Source: Gemella massiliensis
Lineage (GTDB): Bacteria; Bacillota; Bacilli; Staphylococcales; Gemellaceae
Assembly (NCBI RefSeq): GCF_900120125.1
Contig: NZ_LT635546.1
Span: 113,228-177,227, forward strand
Direction of reading: 5' to 3'
DNA: 64,000 nucleotides
Each line of letters begins with the position of its first letter. Position 1 is the first letter of the stretch. Positions 1 to 8,346 of this stretch are shown here, piece after piece. The notes beneath the pieces were generated by a model that was given only the letters and a program-made list of their open reading frames with translations, had not been told where the DNA came from and made no database searches. The position numbers and the translations under genes were made by a program.

Positions 1-915
1 ACTTGGATTCCAACAACAATATTACAAGTACTTAAAAATCGTGTATATACAGGAACACTCATTCAAGGCAGAAATCAAAAGCATTTATTTGAAGGCAAAA
101 AGAGAGAAAGGCTTGACGAAGAACATTGGACAATAACAGAAGATGCCCATGAAGCAATTATCTCGCTTGATACATTTGAAAAGGTACAGGAGAAAATTTC
201 CTCAAAATCTAATTCCATTAAAAATAGCAGAAAAGAAAATAAGAATGCTAAGGATGATACAGTATTTAGAGGAAAACTCTATTGTGGGATTTGTAAGAGA
301 AAAATGAGCGTACACAGGCAAAAAAGCGGTAATAAAACTGTATTTTATTTTAGCTGTAATCGGTTCAGAGAATTTACAACAGAAAAATGCGGAACATCTA
401 TTACAGAGGCTACTCTTGAAAAAACTGTTAAAGCAGCCTTTGATGCTATTCTTTTTAATAACAGTAAAAGTTATAAGGCTTATCTGAATGCTTATGACAA
501 TCTTAAAATAGAGATGGATAAGAAAAAGGAAAAAGAAATAACTGAAATTGAAAGAAAAATTTTAGGCTTTAGCAGACTTCAAAGTGAGTATTATGAAAAA
601 TATGTTTTGGGCAAGTGGAGTAAAGAAGATTTTGAAAGGGAAAAAGGACTTCTGAGTAAAAAGAAAGCAGAACTCGAAAGCCTAAAAGAAAGACAAGTTG
701 CTATCTTTGAAAAAGAAGTATTTGAACTTGAAGAAAGGCATAAGTACCTTACAGCACTTTTTAAAGGTAAAACAAAGAAATGGGATAAAGACTTTGTAGA
801 TAGCATCATTGATAAGATCTTTATAGGGAAAGATAACACAATAGAAATCAAATTTAATTTTGAAGAAACTCCTGTGATTACTGAAAAACTCGGTAGAAAG
901 ACAAGGAGGAGCTGA
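1..915 (+). CDS. Large serine recombinase, C-terminal part (partial at window edge)
   Basis: The frame is open from base 1, so the N-terminal catalytic resolvase domain lies outside the window. What remains is the end of the recombinase DNA-binding domain (VLKNRVYTGTLIQG, then HEAIISLDTFEKVQ), a zinc-ribbon (LYCGICKRKM with a second Cys pair further on, near FSCNRF and EKCG) and a C-terminal coiled coil rich in Lys and Glu. This order is typical of large serine integrases and transposases of the TnpX/Tn4451 type. The stop is 1 base before the next recombinase start, so the two are co-transcribed. Such tandem recombinases normally sit at one end of an integrative element, which must extend to the left of the window. 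Confidence 0.85.
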   Translation, partial: TWIPTTILQVLKNRVYTGTLIQGRNQKHLFEGKKRERLDEEHWTITEDAHEAIISLDTFEKVQEKISSKSNSIKNSRKENKNAKDDTVFRGKLYCGICKRKMSVHRQKSGNKTVFYFSCNRFREFTTEKCGTSITEATLEKTVKAAFDAILFNNSKSYKAYLNAYDNLKIEMDKKKEKEITEIERKILGFSRLQSEYYEKYVLGKWSKEDFEREKGLLSKKKAELESLKERQVAIFEKEVFELEERHKYLTALFKGKTKKWDKDFVDSIIDKIFIGKDNTIEIKFNFEETPVITEKLGRKTRRS

Positions 916-916
916 T

Positions 917-2461
917 ATGAATACAGTAGATTTTTATTTAAGACTTTCCTTAGAAGATGACGACTTAAAAGACGAAAGTAACAGCATTACTTCCCAAAGA
1001 GAAATCTTAAAAGACTATATCAGTTCAAGAGAAGAATTTACTGGAGTGAAGATAAGAGAACATATTGATGATGGCTATACCGGAACAAATTTTAATCGTC
1101 CTGCATTTCAAAAGATGATAGGTCTTGTGAAGAAAAATGAGATAAGAACTATTCTTGTAAAGGATTTATCACGATTTGCAAGAGATTATATTGAATCCGG
1201 AGCATATATTGAGCAGATATTCCCTTTTATGCAGGTTCGTTTCATCTCTGTGAATGACAATTATGACAGTAATAACAATGAGAATGGAATCAGCAGTTTA
1301 GAAATTCCTTTTAAGAATCTTGTCTATGACTACTATTCCAAGGACATTTCACAAAAAATCAGTTCATCAGTAAGAGTAAGACAGGATAGAGGGTATTATT
1401 TCGGTTCAAAAGCACCGTATGGATATGTAAAAGATGAAAAAGACCATCATCAGCTACTTGTCGATGATAGAGTGAGAAACATCATTGAAGAAGTCTTTGA
1501 AAGATACCTTAGTGGTGAAAGTATGCTTTCCATTTCTAAAGATTTTAATCATAGAGGTGTTCTGACGCCGGCAAAACATATAGGGCTTAAAAGAGGAAGT
1601 GGAGTATGGACAGGACAGATTATTAGATATGTTTTAACACAAAGAGTTTATACAGGAGCTGTTGTTGGTGGAAAGACAAGGGTACAGGAAGTTGGTTCTG
1701 ATAATAGAAAATGGGTTGATAGCAAAGACTGGATAATTAGAGAAGATATGCACGAAGCTATTATATCCAAAGAGGATTTTGACAAAGTGCAGGATATGCT
1801 AAACAGCAATACAAAACATATCAGCAGGGAGCGGAAGCATTTTCATATTCTTCAAGACAAAGTCTATTGTGGTAAGTGCTATCATAAAATGACCTATACG
1901 GTTAATTATGGAAAAACAGATGGATATTGCTGTCTCTATCGGTACAAAGCAAAAGACTGTGGCTGCATGAAAGGGAAGATAAAAGCAGAAACACTGGAAG
2001 ATATTGTTTCAGAAGAGATTAAACTTTATACAGAGAGTTTTCTTGAAAAAGAACAGACAAGAAAGATTGAGCATAAAGTTATGGAAAGCATTTGTGAAAG
2101 CCTGCTTGACAGGAAGAAAAGACTGGAAGCGGAAAAGCAAAAGATTCAGGTTTCCAAAATGCAGCTTTATGAAAAGCATAAACAGGACGAAATAGATAAG
2201 GAAGCATATTTATCAAAGAAAGAAGATTTAAGCAGAAAACTTAAAAATACAGAACAGGAAATAACCATCATTACGGACAAGATAAAAGAAAATACATCTT
2301 CAGGACATAACCTTAATGTTGATAAGCTAAGAGAAGCGGTTGCAAAAGGAGAGCTTGTTTTAGACTGGATCAACGAAGTCATAGACAGGATTTATGTTTA
2401 TGATAAAGACAAGGTGGAGATTATTTGGAAATTTGAGAAAGGGAATGGAAAAGATGGATAA
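917..2461 (+). CDS. Large serine recombinase (site-specific integrase/excisionase)
   Basis: A complete 514-residue large serine recombinase. The N-terminus has the resolvase signature YLRLS, in which Ser11 is the predicted nucleophile and Arg9 an active-site Arg. KDLSRFARDY carries the further conserved arginines. A recombinase domain covers about residues 165-280 (GSKAPYGY, MLSISKDFNHRGV), followed by a zinc ribbon (VYCGKCYHKM) and a long coiled coil from about 370 to 460. The start is set by a strong AAGGAGGA site at 903-910. It probably acts with the recombinase just upstream to excise or integrate the mobile element whose end is seen here. Which of the two cuts and which is accessory cannot be told from sequence. 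Confidence 0.92.
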   Translation: MNTVDFYLRLSLEDDDLKDESNSITSQREILKDYISSREEFTGVKIREHIDDGYTGTNFNRPAFQKMIGLVKKNEIRTILVKDLSRFARDYIESGAYIEQIFPFMQVRFISVNDNYDSNNNENGISSLEIPFKNLVYDYYSKDISQKISSSVRVRQDRGYYFGSKAPYGYVKDEKDHHQLLVDDRVRNIIEEVFERYLSGESMLSISKDFNHRGVLTPAKHIGLKRGSGVWTGQIIRYVLTQRVYTGAVVGGKTRVQEVGSDNRKWVDSKDWIIREDMHEAIISKEDFDKVQDMLNSNTKHISRERKHFHILQDKVYCGKCYHKMTYTVNYGKTDGYCCLYRYKAKDCGCMKGKIKAETLEDIVSEEIKLYTESFLEKEQTRKIEHKVMESICESLLDRKKRLEAEKQKIQVSKMQLYEKHKQDEIDKEAYLSKKEDLSRKLKNTEQEITIITDKIKENTSSGHNLNVDKLREAVAKGELVLDWINEVIDRIYVYDKDKVEIIWKFEKGNGKDG

Positions 2462-3491
2462 AAAAGACGAAATTATGCTTGTAAATCAGGAATCCCTTGC
2501 AGAAAAAATTTATATCATAAGGGGACAGAAAGTAATGCTTGACTTTGAACTGGCAGAGATTTATGGGTATGAAACAAAAAGATTTAATGAGCAGGTCAAA
2601 AATAACATTGAGAAATTTGACGATGATTTCAGGTTTCAACTTACAAAAGAGGAATGGGAAAATTTGAGGTCGAAAATTTCGACCTCAAAATCGGAAACAG
2701 GTTCAGGAGGAAGAAGATACTTACCTTATGTTTTTAGTGAAGCCGGAATCTACATGCTGATGACGGTTCTTAAAGGAGAGCTTGCTGTCAAGCAGAGTAA
2801 AGCCTTAATACGTACTTTTAAGCAGATGAAAGACTATATTGTGGAAAACCAAGGCTTGATTGGACAAAGAGAATTTTTACAGCTTTCCATGCAGATAACA
2901 AGTAATGTCGTAGAAATGCAGGATTTAAGACGGGATTTAATGAATGTGGAAGATAAGGTGGCAGGATTGGTGGACAATTTAGGTAGTGTTGTGCATAAAT
3001 CCGAACTGTCAGAGTTAATTCTTGACCTTAGCAATCCTCAGCTAAAATATGGATTTTTGCTTTTAAATGGAGAGCCGATTGAAGCGAACCTTGCTTATAA
3101 GGACATTTACAGCATAGCAAAAAAGAGCATTTATATTGTAGATAACTATATCGGAGTTAAGACACTGGTACTGCTGAAAGATATACCCTCATCGGTAGAA
3201 ATCACTATATTTAGCGACAATGTTGGTAAAGGACTTCATACCCTTGAATACCAAGATTTTTGCAAAGAATATCCGTTTAGAAAGATAAAGTTTCAAAAAT
3301 CCGGTGGAGAGTTCCATGACAGGTATATTATCATAGATTGGAATACGGATAAGCAAAGGATATACCACTGTGGAGCATCTTCCAAAGACGCAGGGCAAAG
3401 AATTACAACGATTTCGGAAGTAGTTGACCAAGTAGTATATGCAGACCTGATAAACAAGCTCTTGAAAAATCCAATTTTAAAGTTAAAATAG
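2454..3491 (+). CDS. ORF6N-domain DNA-binding protein
   Basis: The N-terminal 110 residues match the ORF6N domain seen in phage and mobile-element proteins: LAEIYGYETKRFNEQVKNN followed by a DFRFQLTKEEW segment, and a LPYVFSEAGIYMLMTVL stretch. The rest (about 150-345) contains a region that may be a nuclease-like or ORF6C-like fold (KFQKSGGEFHDRYIIID), not assigned with confidence. I chose ATG 2454 because GAAAGGG at about 2436-2442 is well spaced for it. The longer frame from 2394 would overlap the recombinase by 68 bases. As cargo at the end of the integrative element it is probably an element-encoded regulator or antirepressor-like protein. The actual function is unknown. Confidence 0.75.
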   Translation: MDKKDEIMLVNQESLAEKIYIIRGQKVMLDFELAEIYGYETKRFNEQVKNNIEKFDDDFRFQLTKEEWENLRSKISTSKSETGSGGRRYLPYVFSEAGIYMLMTVLKGELAVKQSKALIRTFKQMKDYIVENQGLIGQREFLQLSMQITSNVVEMQDLRRDLMNVEDKVAGLVDNLGSVVHKSELSELILDLSNPQLKYGFLLLNGEPIEANLAYKDIYSIAKKSIYIVDNYIGVKTLVLLKDIPSSVEITIFSDNVGKGLHTLEYQDFCKEYPFRKIKFQKSGGEFHDRYIIIDWNTDKQRIYHCGASSKDAGQRITTISEVVDQVVYADLINKLLKNPILKLK

Positions 3492-3537
3492 AGTAAAAAA
3501 AGTTGATTGGAAATTTGAAAAAATATGTATCCAATGC

Positions 3538-3978
3538 TTGACACAAGGGTGGATATGTAAATACCATATTGTATTTACCCCTAAGTATAGACGAAAAATA
3601 GAATTTAATCAATACAAACGAGATATAGTAGATATAATAAAAAGGTTATGTAAGTATAAAGGAGTGGAAATAATAGAAGGACATATAATGCCAGATCATA
3701 TACATTTGCTGTTATCAATACCACCAAAATATAGTGTATCAAGTTTTATGGGATATTTGAAAGGAAAAAGTTCACTGATGATATTTGATATGCATGCAAA
3801 CCTGAAGTATAAGTATGGGAATAGAAAGTTTTGGGCAGAAGGATACTATGTAAGTACTGTAGGTTTGAATGAAGGTACAATAAGAAAATACATCAAAGAT
3901 CAAGAAGCGCATGATATTGCAATAGATAAACTGACAACAAAAGAATATACAAATCCATTTGGAAATAAGAAAAAATAG
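3538..3978 (+). CDS. tnpA: IS200-family Y1 transposase TnpA
   Basis: A HUH single-strand transposase of about the normal 140-150 residues. The metal-binding HUH motif is seen as MPDHIHLLL. The catalytic tyrosine is expected within IRKYIKDQE near the C-terminus, and FWAEGYYVSTVGLNE is a family signature. The frame opens only with a poor TTG at 3538 and no ribosome binding site. Upstream, the text in frame +1 reads MLDTR and joins WICKYH if one G of the GGG at 3546-3548 is removed. The 5' end is therefore probably frameshifted or eroded, and expression is doubtful. Confidence 0.8.
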   Translation: MTQGWICKYHIVFTPKYRRKIEFNQYKRDIVDIIKRLCKYKGVEIIEGHIMPDHIHLLLSIPPKYSVSSFMGYLKGKSSLMIFDMHANLKYKYGNRKFWAEGYYVSTVGLNEGTIRKYIKDQEAHDIAIDKLTTKEYTNPFGNKKK

Positions 3979-3982
3979 ATAA

Positions 3983-3997
3983 ACCCGTTTGACGGGT
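3983..3997 (+). repeat. Hairpin in IS200 right flank
   Basis: A perfect 6-bp stem ACCCGT/ACGGGT with loop TTG lies directly after the transposase stop. A second hairpin follows at 4090-4111 (ACCACCCC/GGGGTGGT). Subterminal hairpins of this type are what IS200 transposases recognise. The first may also work as a weak terminator. Confidence 0.6.
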
Positions 3998-4089
3998 AGT
4001 GGGCGTAAAAATACAATAGGGCTTGAACGAATGTGAAAGCCAGCGCCTTGAGGTGCGTGTTAGTAACAAAGGGTTATACCCGAAGAGAA

Positions 4090-4118
4090 AACCACCCCTT
4101 TTCAGGGGTGGTCATTAT
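4090..4118 (+). terminator. IS200 right-end hairpin / terminator-like stem
   Basis: A perfect stem ACCACCCC/GGGGTGGT around TTTTC, followed by CATTATTT. It is probably the right-end recognition hairpin of the IS200 element and may also end transcription entering from the mobile element. Confidence 0.6.
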
Positions 4119-4168
4119 TTATAAAATTGTTATTTTTATAATATTAGAGCCAGAATAATATATTTCTT

Positions 4169-4507
4169 TTAACATGCATAGATATAGCCAGTATATGTAG
4201 CTGATACCAAGTGTGAAAGAAATCCTAGTACATTTCCAAATGGTATAGAGCCTGAATATTGTAAATATCCTTTATATAATTTACCACCAATCCACTCTTG
4301 ATGATAGTAATAATTAGGTAGTGACCACGGTGCCATTACAACCTGTTTGCTTCTGTACATAGAATATCCGCCACCACCATAGTCCCAGTTCATAGAAGAA
4401 CGAAATGATATATTATTATCATTATTATTATCTTTTGCAAATGTAGCTGGTGTTATTGAAATAAATAGTAAACTTGTAATACTTAATATTTTGATAAATT
4501 TATTCAT
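4169..4507 (-). CDS. Small secreted Gly/Tyr-rich protein of unknown function
   Basis: A 112-residue protein with a clear Sec signal peptide (charged MNKFIK, hydrophobic core, cleavage expected after ATFA around residue 24). The mature part is Tyr- and Gly-rich (MNWDYGGGGYSMY, NYYYHQEW) and ends in a single Cys (YIYAC), which is also the last residue. AAAGGAGAAA lies 7 bases before the ATG, inside the preceding micro-ORF, so translation is probably coupled. I do not recognise the family. Lactococcin 972-like bacteriocins are similar in size and general composition, but the pattern does not fit. A secreted peptide toxin, a surface protein or an immunity-linked product are all open. Confidence 0.65.
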   Translation of the reverse strand: MNKFIKILSITSLLFISITPATFAKDNNNDNNISFRSSMNWDYGGGGYSMYRSKQVVMAPWSLPNYYYHQEWIGGKLYKGYLQYSGSIPFGNVLGFLSHLVSATYTGYIYAC

Positions 4508-4509
4508 TG

Positions 4510-4614
4510 CTATTTCTCCTTTTCGTTATTAGTTAATCCTTTTATTAAAAAGTAGATTCCTAAACATGGAGATAATATTATACCTATAATTTCAAAAGTA
4601 GAAAAATTACTCAT
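4510..4614 (-). CDS. 34-residue membrane micropeptide
   Basis: ATG at 4614 reads 34 codons to TAG: a short hydrophilic start (MSNFSTFE), one hydrophobic segment of about 18 residues containing SPCLG, and a charged tail (NNEKEK). AGGTGAT lies 5 bases upstream of the ATG, and a near-consensus promoter (TTGACA-17-TACAAT) drives it. The stop is 2 bases from the start of the secreted protein gene, so the two form a bicistronic cassette. A single-span peptide encoded with a small secreted protein could be an immunity or export helper. That is inference. Confidence 0.55.
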   Translation of the reverse strand: MSNFSTFEIIGIILSPCLGIYFLIKGLTNNEKEK

Positions 4615-4649
4615 AATTATCACCTATGATCCCAGCTCTATCTAAATAT

Positions 4650-4678
4650 ATTGTATACTTTTTTGTAAACGTTGTCAA
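4650..4678 (-). promoter_or_regulatory. Sigma-A promoter of the small secreted cassette
   Basis: Reading the minus strand, TTGACA (4673-4678) and TACAAT (4650-4655) are 17 bases apart, close to the consensus. The micro-ORF starts 36 bases further on. Confidence 0.8.
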
Positions 4679-4759
4679 CACTTAAGCGTAAGTACTTTAT
4701 AGTATTTATAATATTAAATTGATATAATGAACTTAAATTATAATTGCAAAGAAAGTATA

Positions 4760-4808
4760 GTGAACATTAATAAGTAAATTCCCAAAGTAAATTCCGTGAA
4801 CATTAATA
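4760..4808. repeat. Nested direct repeats upstream of uracil permease
   Basis: GTGAACATTAATA occurs at 4760-4772 and 4796-4808. Between them AAGTAAATTCC also occurs twice (4772-4782 and 4785-4795). The block ends 44 bases before the -10 of the uraA promoter and could be an operator, or scar sequence from an insertion. Confidence 0.6.
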
Positions 4809-4851
4809 GAAGAAAAAATTTAAAAAAACTCTTTTAATATATTTACACATG

Positions 4852-4860
4852 TGGTATAAT
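4852..4860 (+). promoter_or_regulatory. Extended -10 promoter of uraA
   Basis: TGG-TATAAT forms an extended -10 element. No good -35 box is present. The -10 lies inside the longer reading frame that begins at 4849, which supports the downstream start at 4909. Confidence 0.6.
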
Positions 4861-4908
4861 TATGAAAGTTTGAGTATAAATATATATTCTTATATAAGGA
4901 GAAGAAAG

Positions 4909-6189
4909 ATGACACAGCAATCAAGAGTAAGACCAATCTTAGATGTTCATGAGAAACCCAAATTAGCCTTGTGGATAACGCTCAGTTTACAACATTTGTT
5001 TGCAATGTTTGGAGCAACGGTTTTAGTACCTATCTTAACGGGATTACCTGCCAGTACGGCACTTACAACATCAGGTATTGGTACATTAACGTATTTATTC
5101 ATTACACGTGGAAAAATTCCGGCATATTTAGGTTCATCATTTGCTTTTATTAATCCTATTATAGCGTTATCAACGACGCATAATATTGAAACAGCAATGT
5201 TGGGTGCATTTTTAGCCAGTTTAGTTTACGGAGTTGTAGCATTGTTTATCTATAAATTTGGAGTAGGGTGGTTGTTGAAATTGTTGCCACCGGTAGTAGT
5301 AGGACCTATTATTATTGTTATCGGTTTAGGAATATCACCTACGGCGGTTAATATGGCAATGTATAAAACAGTGAATGGTGCTAAAGTATATGATTTAAAA
5401 TACTTTTTAGTAGCACTCGCTACATTAATAATTACAATTATTTGTGCAGTAGCATTAAAAGGTTTTGCTAAACAGATACCGGTATTATTAGGTATCGTTT
5501 TTGGATATATTGTGGCGGTATTTGCTGGATTGGTAGATTTTCAGCCGGTAATAGATGCACCGTGGTTTAGTTTACCAAAATTTACGGTACCCTTTATTAC
5601 TTATACACCGGAGTGGAATGTTGCGGAACTTGCAATGGTTCCAATAGCAATAGTAACAATTAATGAACATATAGGACATCAAATGGTATTATCAGAAGTA
5701 GTTGGTAAAAACTTTTTAGAAGATCCGGGGTTACACCGTTCAATTTTAGCTGATGGAACGGCTATGATGTTTGCTTCGTTACTAGGTGGTCCGCCAAGTA
5801 CGACATATGGAGAAAATATTGGAGTATTGGCTATTACAAGAATATTTTCAGTATTTGTTTTAGGTGGAGCTGCGATATTTGCTTTGATTTTAAGCTTTAT
5901 TGGGAAGTTTTCTGCTTTGATTTCTACTATTCCATCACCGGTAATGGGTGGTGTATCGATACTATTGTTTGGTATTATCGCTTCAAGTGGGTTAAGAATG
6001 TTGGTTGATGAAAAAGTAGATTTAAGTATTAACAGAAACTTAGTAATTTCATCAGTAATTATTGTACTGGGTGTTGGTGGTGCAATGTTGAAATTTGAAA
6101 GTATTAATTTCGAATTACCGTCTATGGTATTAGCGGCGATTACAGGTGTACTTCTTAATGCGTGTTTACCAAAAAAAGATAAAGAGTAA
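4909..6189 (+). CDS. uraA: Uracil permease (NCS2 family)
   Basis: A 426-residue nucleobase:cation symporter of the NCS2 family, imports uracil across the cytoplasmic membrane. Family signatures are LSLQHLFAMFGATVLVP near the N-terminus, GKIPAYLGSSFAF in the first repeat, and the substrate-site segment TINEHIGHQ. The protein is almost wholly hydrophobic, with about 14 predicted spans and a short KKDKE tail. ATG 4909 follows AAGGAGAAG by 5 bases. The upstream ATG at 4849 would place the promoter inside the gene. It is monocistronic. Xanthine permeases are related, but the motif set fits the uracil branch better. Confidence 0.9.
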   Translation: MTQQSRVRPILDVHEKPKLALWITLSLQHLFAMFGATVLVPILTGLPASTALTTSGIGTLTYLFITRGKIPAYLGSSFAFINPIIALSTTHNIETAMLGAFLASLVYGVVALFIYKFGVGWLLKLLPPVVVGPIIIVIGLGISPTAVNMAMYKTVNGAKVYDLKYFLVALATLIITIICAVALKGFAKQIPVLLGIVFGYIVAVFAGLVDFQPVIDAPWFSLPKFTVPFITYTPEWNVAELAMVPIAIVTINEHIGHQMVLSEVVGKNFLEDPGLHRSILADGTAMMFASLLGGPPSTTYGENIGVLAITRIFSVFVLGGAAIFALILSFIGKFSALISTIPSPVMGGVSILLFGIIASSGLRMLVDEKVDLSINRNLVISSVIIVLGVGGAMLKFESINFELPSMVLAAITGVLLNACLPKKDKE

Positions 6190-6348
6190 GTGAAAAAATA
6201 TATAGGTAAATCATGTTCAAAAAATTTTCGGTAAAGAAGTTTAAAAAGTACTGAAAAAAATTGTAATAGTTAAAGTAGTTATGCTTAAATATAGAGAATA
6301 ATTATCTGAAAATAAATAAATTGTATTTTGCTGTAATTTTTAAAAAGG

Positions 6349-6392
6349 ATAGCTGGCAACTTATCATAGAATAAGTCGTCAGCTATTTTCTA
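6349..6392. terminator. Bidirectional terminator between uraA and the MFS pseudogene
   Basis: A 16-bp stem with one wobble and one mismatch (6349-6364 with 6371-6386), followed by TTTCTATTT on the plus side. It separates uraA from the convergent MFS pseudogene. Confidence 0.75.
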
Positions 6393-6405
6393 TTTAATAA
6401 TGATG

Positions 6406-7619
6406 TTATACATAAAATTCTCCTATTAAATTTTTAAAATTGGTTAATTTTCGTATATTTTTATTGAAAACCCAAAATAGAGTAACACCTAAAATTAAAC
6501 TGGCAATAATTATAATAATTATATTTTTACTATATTGGGTGCTTAAAATTCCGGAAAAAATTGCACCAAGAGGAGTGAATGTTATAGATAATCCAATCAT
6601 AGAAGACATAGCAATATCTAATTTATCTTTTTTTACAATACTTTGAATCATAGTTTGGGAGTATGTATTTAATATATCGATTAATATCCACCCAATTAAA
6701 AAAAGTAAAAAAATGAGTATCATATTTTTAATAGAATTATTTTTAATTATGCTTAAAATTCCCCAAGAAAGAGAAAGTCCTAATGTAAAGAAAATATATA
6801 GTGAACCTAGTTTTTGATGTTTTAATTTTTCTAAGTTGGAAAGTAATGCACCTATCAATGTTCCTAATCCAGAAGCACTAAGTAAAATTCCATAGAATAT
6901 ACTGCTTTCAGAAAACTCCGGAAGTAAAGTTAACAAAGAACTCGTAGAGAAATTTATAATTATAATACCTATAAGCAGAGGTTTTAATATCGGAGTGTTC
7001 CAAATCTTTATTCCAGAATATAGTTTAGAAAAATAGTTTTCATTCTCCTTAATAAGTGTAGTTTTTTTAGAAATTTTGTTTGATAAAAACATGAACAATA
7101 TAGCATTTATAATGAACGTAAAACTATTTATAAAGAATGAAGATATGGTTCCTAAGACTGTAATAATAAAGCCTCCTATTGAATTAAACAATGCATCACT
7201 ACCTTGATAAGCAATAGAAAATAGAGAGTTTGCCTTTATTAGATCTTTTTGTTTAACAATTTTGGGAAGAAGCGAAAGCTGGATAGGATATACAATCTGA
7301 TTAGCAAGGCTAATAAATGCTATTATAGATATCAAAGTATATATGTAATTTGTTTATAAACATTAAATAAGGTATAAGCAGCAATATAATAGATTGAGAA
7401 AGCTGCGAACATATCAAAAATAATTTTATATTAATTTTACTTATTATAGGTGATATAAATATTTGTAATATTGCAGTAAAATAATGTTACTCCGGTATAA
7501 AAAGTAGAATTAGTCATTGTATACACTAAAGTTAAGGTTGCTATTGAATAAATGCTATCACCAAAGTTTGTGATAAATCTTCCTAAAAGTAAAAGAGAAA
7601 AATCTTTATTTTTAAACAT
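6406..7619 (-). pseudogene. MFS drug-efflux-type transporter, two frameshifts
   Basis: Read on the minus strand, this is one MFS transporter of about 400 residues broken into three frames. It starts at 7619 after AAGGAG with MFKNKDFSLLLLGRFITNFG, the usual MFS start. Around 7487, after VTLF, a shift is needed to continue as TAILQIFISPIISKINIK. Around 7345 a second shift leads to TLISIIAFISLANQ and then the long C-terminal frame. No residues are missing, so the gene decayed recently or contains sequence errors. The three-tandem-repeat block and an HTH gene lie just upstream, suggesting a local regulator-transporter pair that has been lost. Confidence 0.8.
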
Positions 7620-7639
7620 AATATAAACTCCTTTCTGTA

Positions 7640-7693
7640 ATAAATTATAATTTAACGATAAAATTCAATTTAACATCAAAATATAATCTAACG
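7640..7693 (-). repeat. Three tandem 18-bp direct repeats
   Basis: Units at 7640-7657, 7658-7675 and 7676-7693 are imperfect copies (minus strand CGTTARATTATAWTTTDW). They cover the last codons of the HTH frame, which therefore ends in a repeated VRLYFD/VKLNFI/VKL pattern, and they end just upstream of the MFS ribosome binding site. They could be an operator array for the HTH protein or a slippage expansion. Confidence 0.75.
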
Positions 7694-8125
7694 ATTATTT
7701 TTTTTTTTGACGGTTTATTTATTATATCAGTATCTTTCTTAGAGAAAAATTTATTTTCGAGCTGCTTTAATTCATACCAAAATTTTTCTTCGTTTTCTTT
7801 ATCAATATTAAAGTTCAATGAGATATTGTTAAAGAAATCATTAAAAATATTTGGTGCTGGAATAAATGTATGAGTAGTTGGTAAATAGTATTTTTGAATT
7901 ATTCCGTTGATAGAATCGGTATCAACAACTTCGATAAAATTAAATTCTTCTAATATATTAAGGTGATAATGAATTCTAGTTCTATTTATTTTTAATAGTT
8001 TAGCAAGTTGTTGAGAATTTTTTTTCTGTACCAAGAGCGGTAAGAATATTTATTCTCAATGGATCAGAAATTACCTTTAATTTTTCGATATCTGTTATGT
8101 AATGTATGTCTTTAATAATAATCAC
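7645..8125 (-). pseudogene. ArsR-like winged-helix regulator, frameshifted at an A8 run
   Basis: The frame from 8034 encodes QQLAKLLKINRTRIHYHLN, a winged-helix recognition segment of the ArsR/HTH_20 type. It opens with a TTG and no ribosome binding site. The missing N-terminus lies upstream in another frame: from GTG 8125 it reads IEKLKVISDPLRINILTALG, the normal first helices. The two frames join if the run of eight A bases near 8018-8026 loses one base (TEKNSQQ). The gene would regulate the downstream MFS transporter. It is a pseudogene, a slippage-controlled gene or a sequencing artefact. Confidence 0.75.
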
Positions 8126-8229
8126 CCCTTTCTTTAATTTTAATTGTAATATACTCTCCTTATATTGTTAATATTTTTTTTTTTTTAAAACATTTTTTTG
8201 TTGCGGCAATTGAGTAATAAATAAAAGGT

Positions 8230-8258
8230 TTGACTACCTCTTTTATATCTGTTATAAT
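8230..8258 (+). promoter_or_regulatory. Sigma-A promoter of yidC
   Basis: TTGACT (8230-8235) and TATAAT (8253-8258) with a 17-base spacer, leaving an untranslated leader of about 80 bases before the TTG start. Confidence 0.8.
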
Positions 8259-8346
8259 TTACTAGGTGAAAATGATCTGTAATTAGTTTTACAGTGTAAG
8301 AATTAGAAAATTAGTTATAGAAAAATTAAAATTAAGGAGATTAAAA

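Larger units (their letters stand above)
3523..4120 (+). mobile_element. IS200/IS605-family element, left end unclear
   Basis: A single-transposase IS200-type element lies directly behind the ORF6N gene. It has no inverted repeats, as expected for the family. The right end carries subterminal hairpins, at 3983-3997 and 4090-4111, the second ending in ATTATTT. I could not find the matching left-end hairpin or the usual transposase start, so the left end may have been lost when the element landed at, or was clipped by, the end of the integrative element. Confidence 0.65.

Noticed and set aside
4169..4507. Lactococcin 972-type bacteriocin
   Set aside because: Size and signal peptide fit, but the arrangement of aromatic residues and the terminal Cys do not match the family as I know it.
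4849..4908. Upstream ATG giving a 446-residue uracil permease
   Set aside because: The promoter -10 TATAAT lies inside this extension and the ATG at 4909 has a good AAGGAG site.
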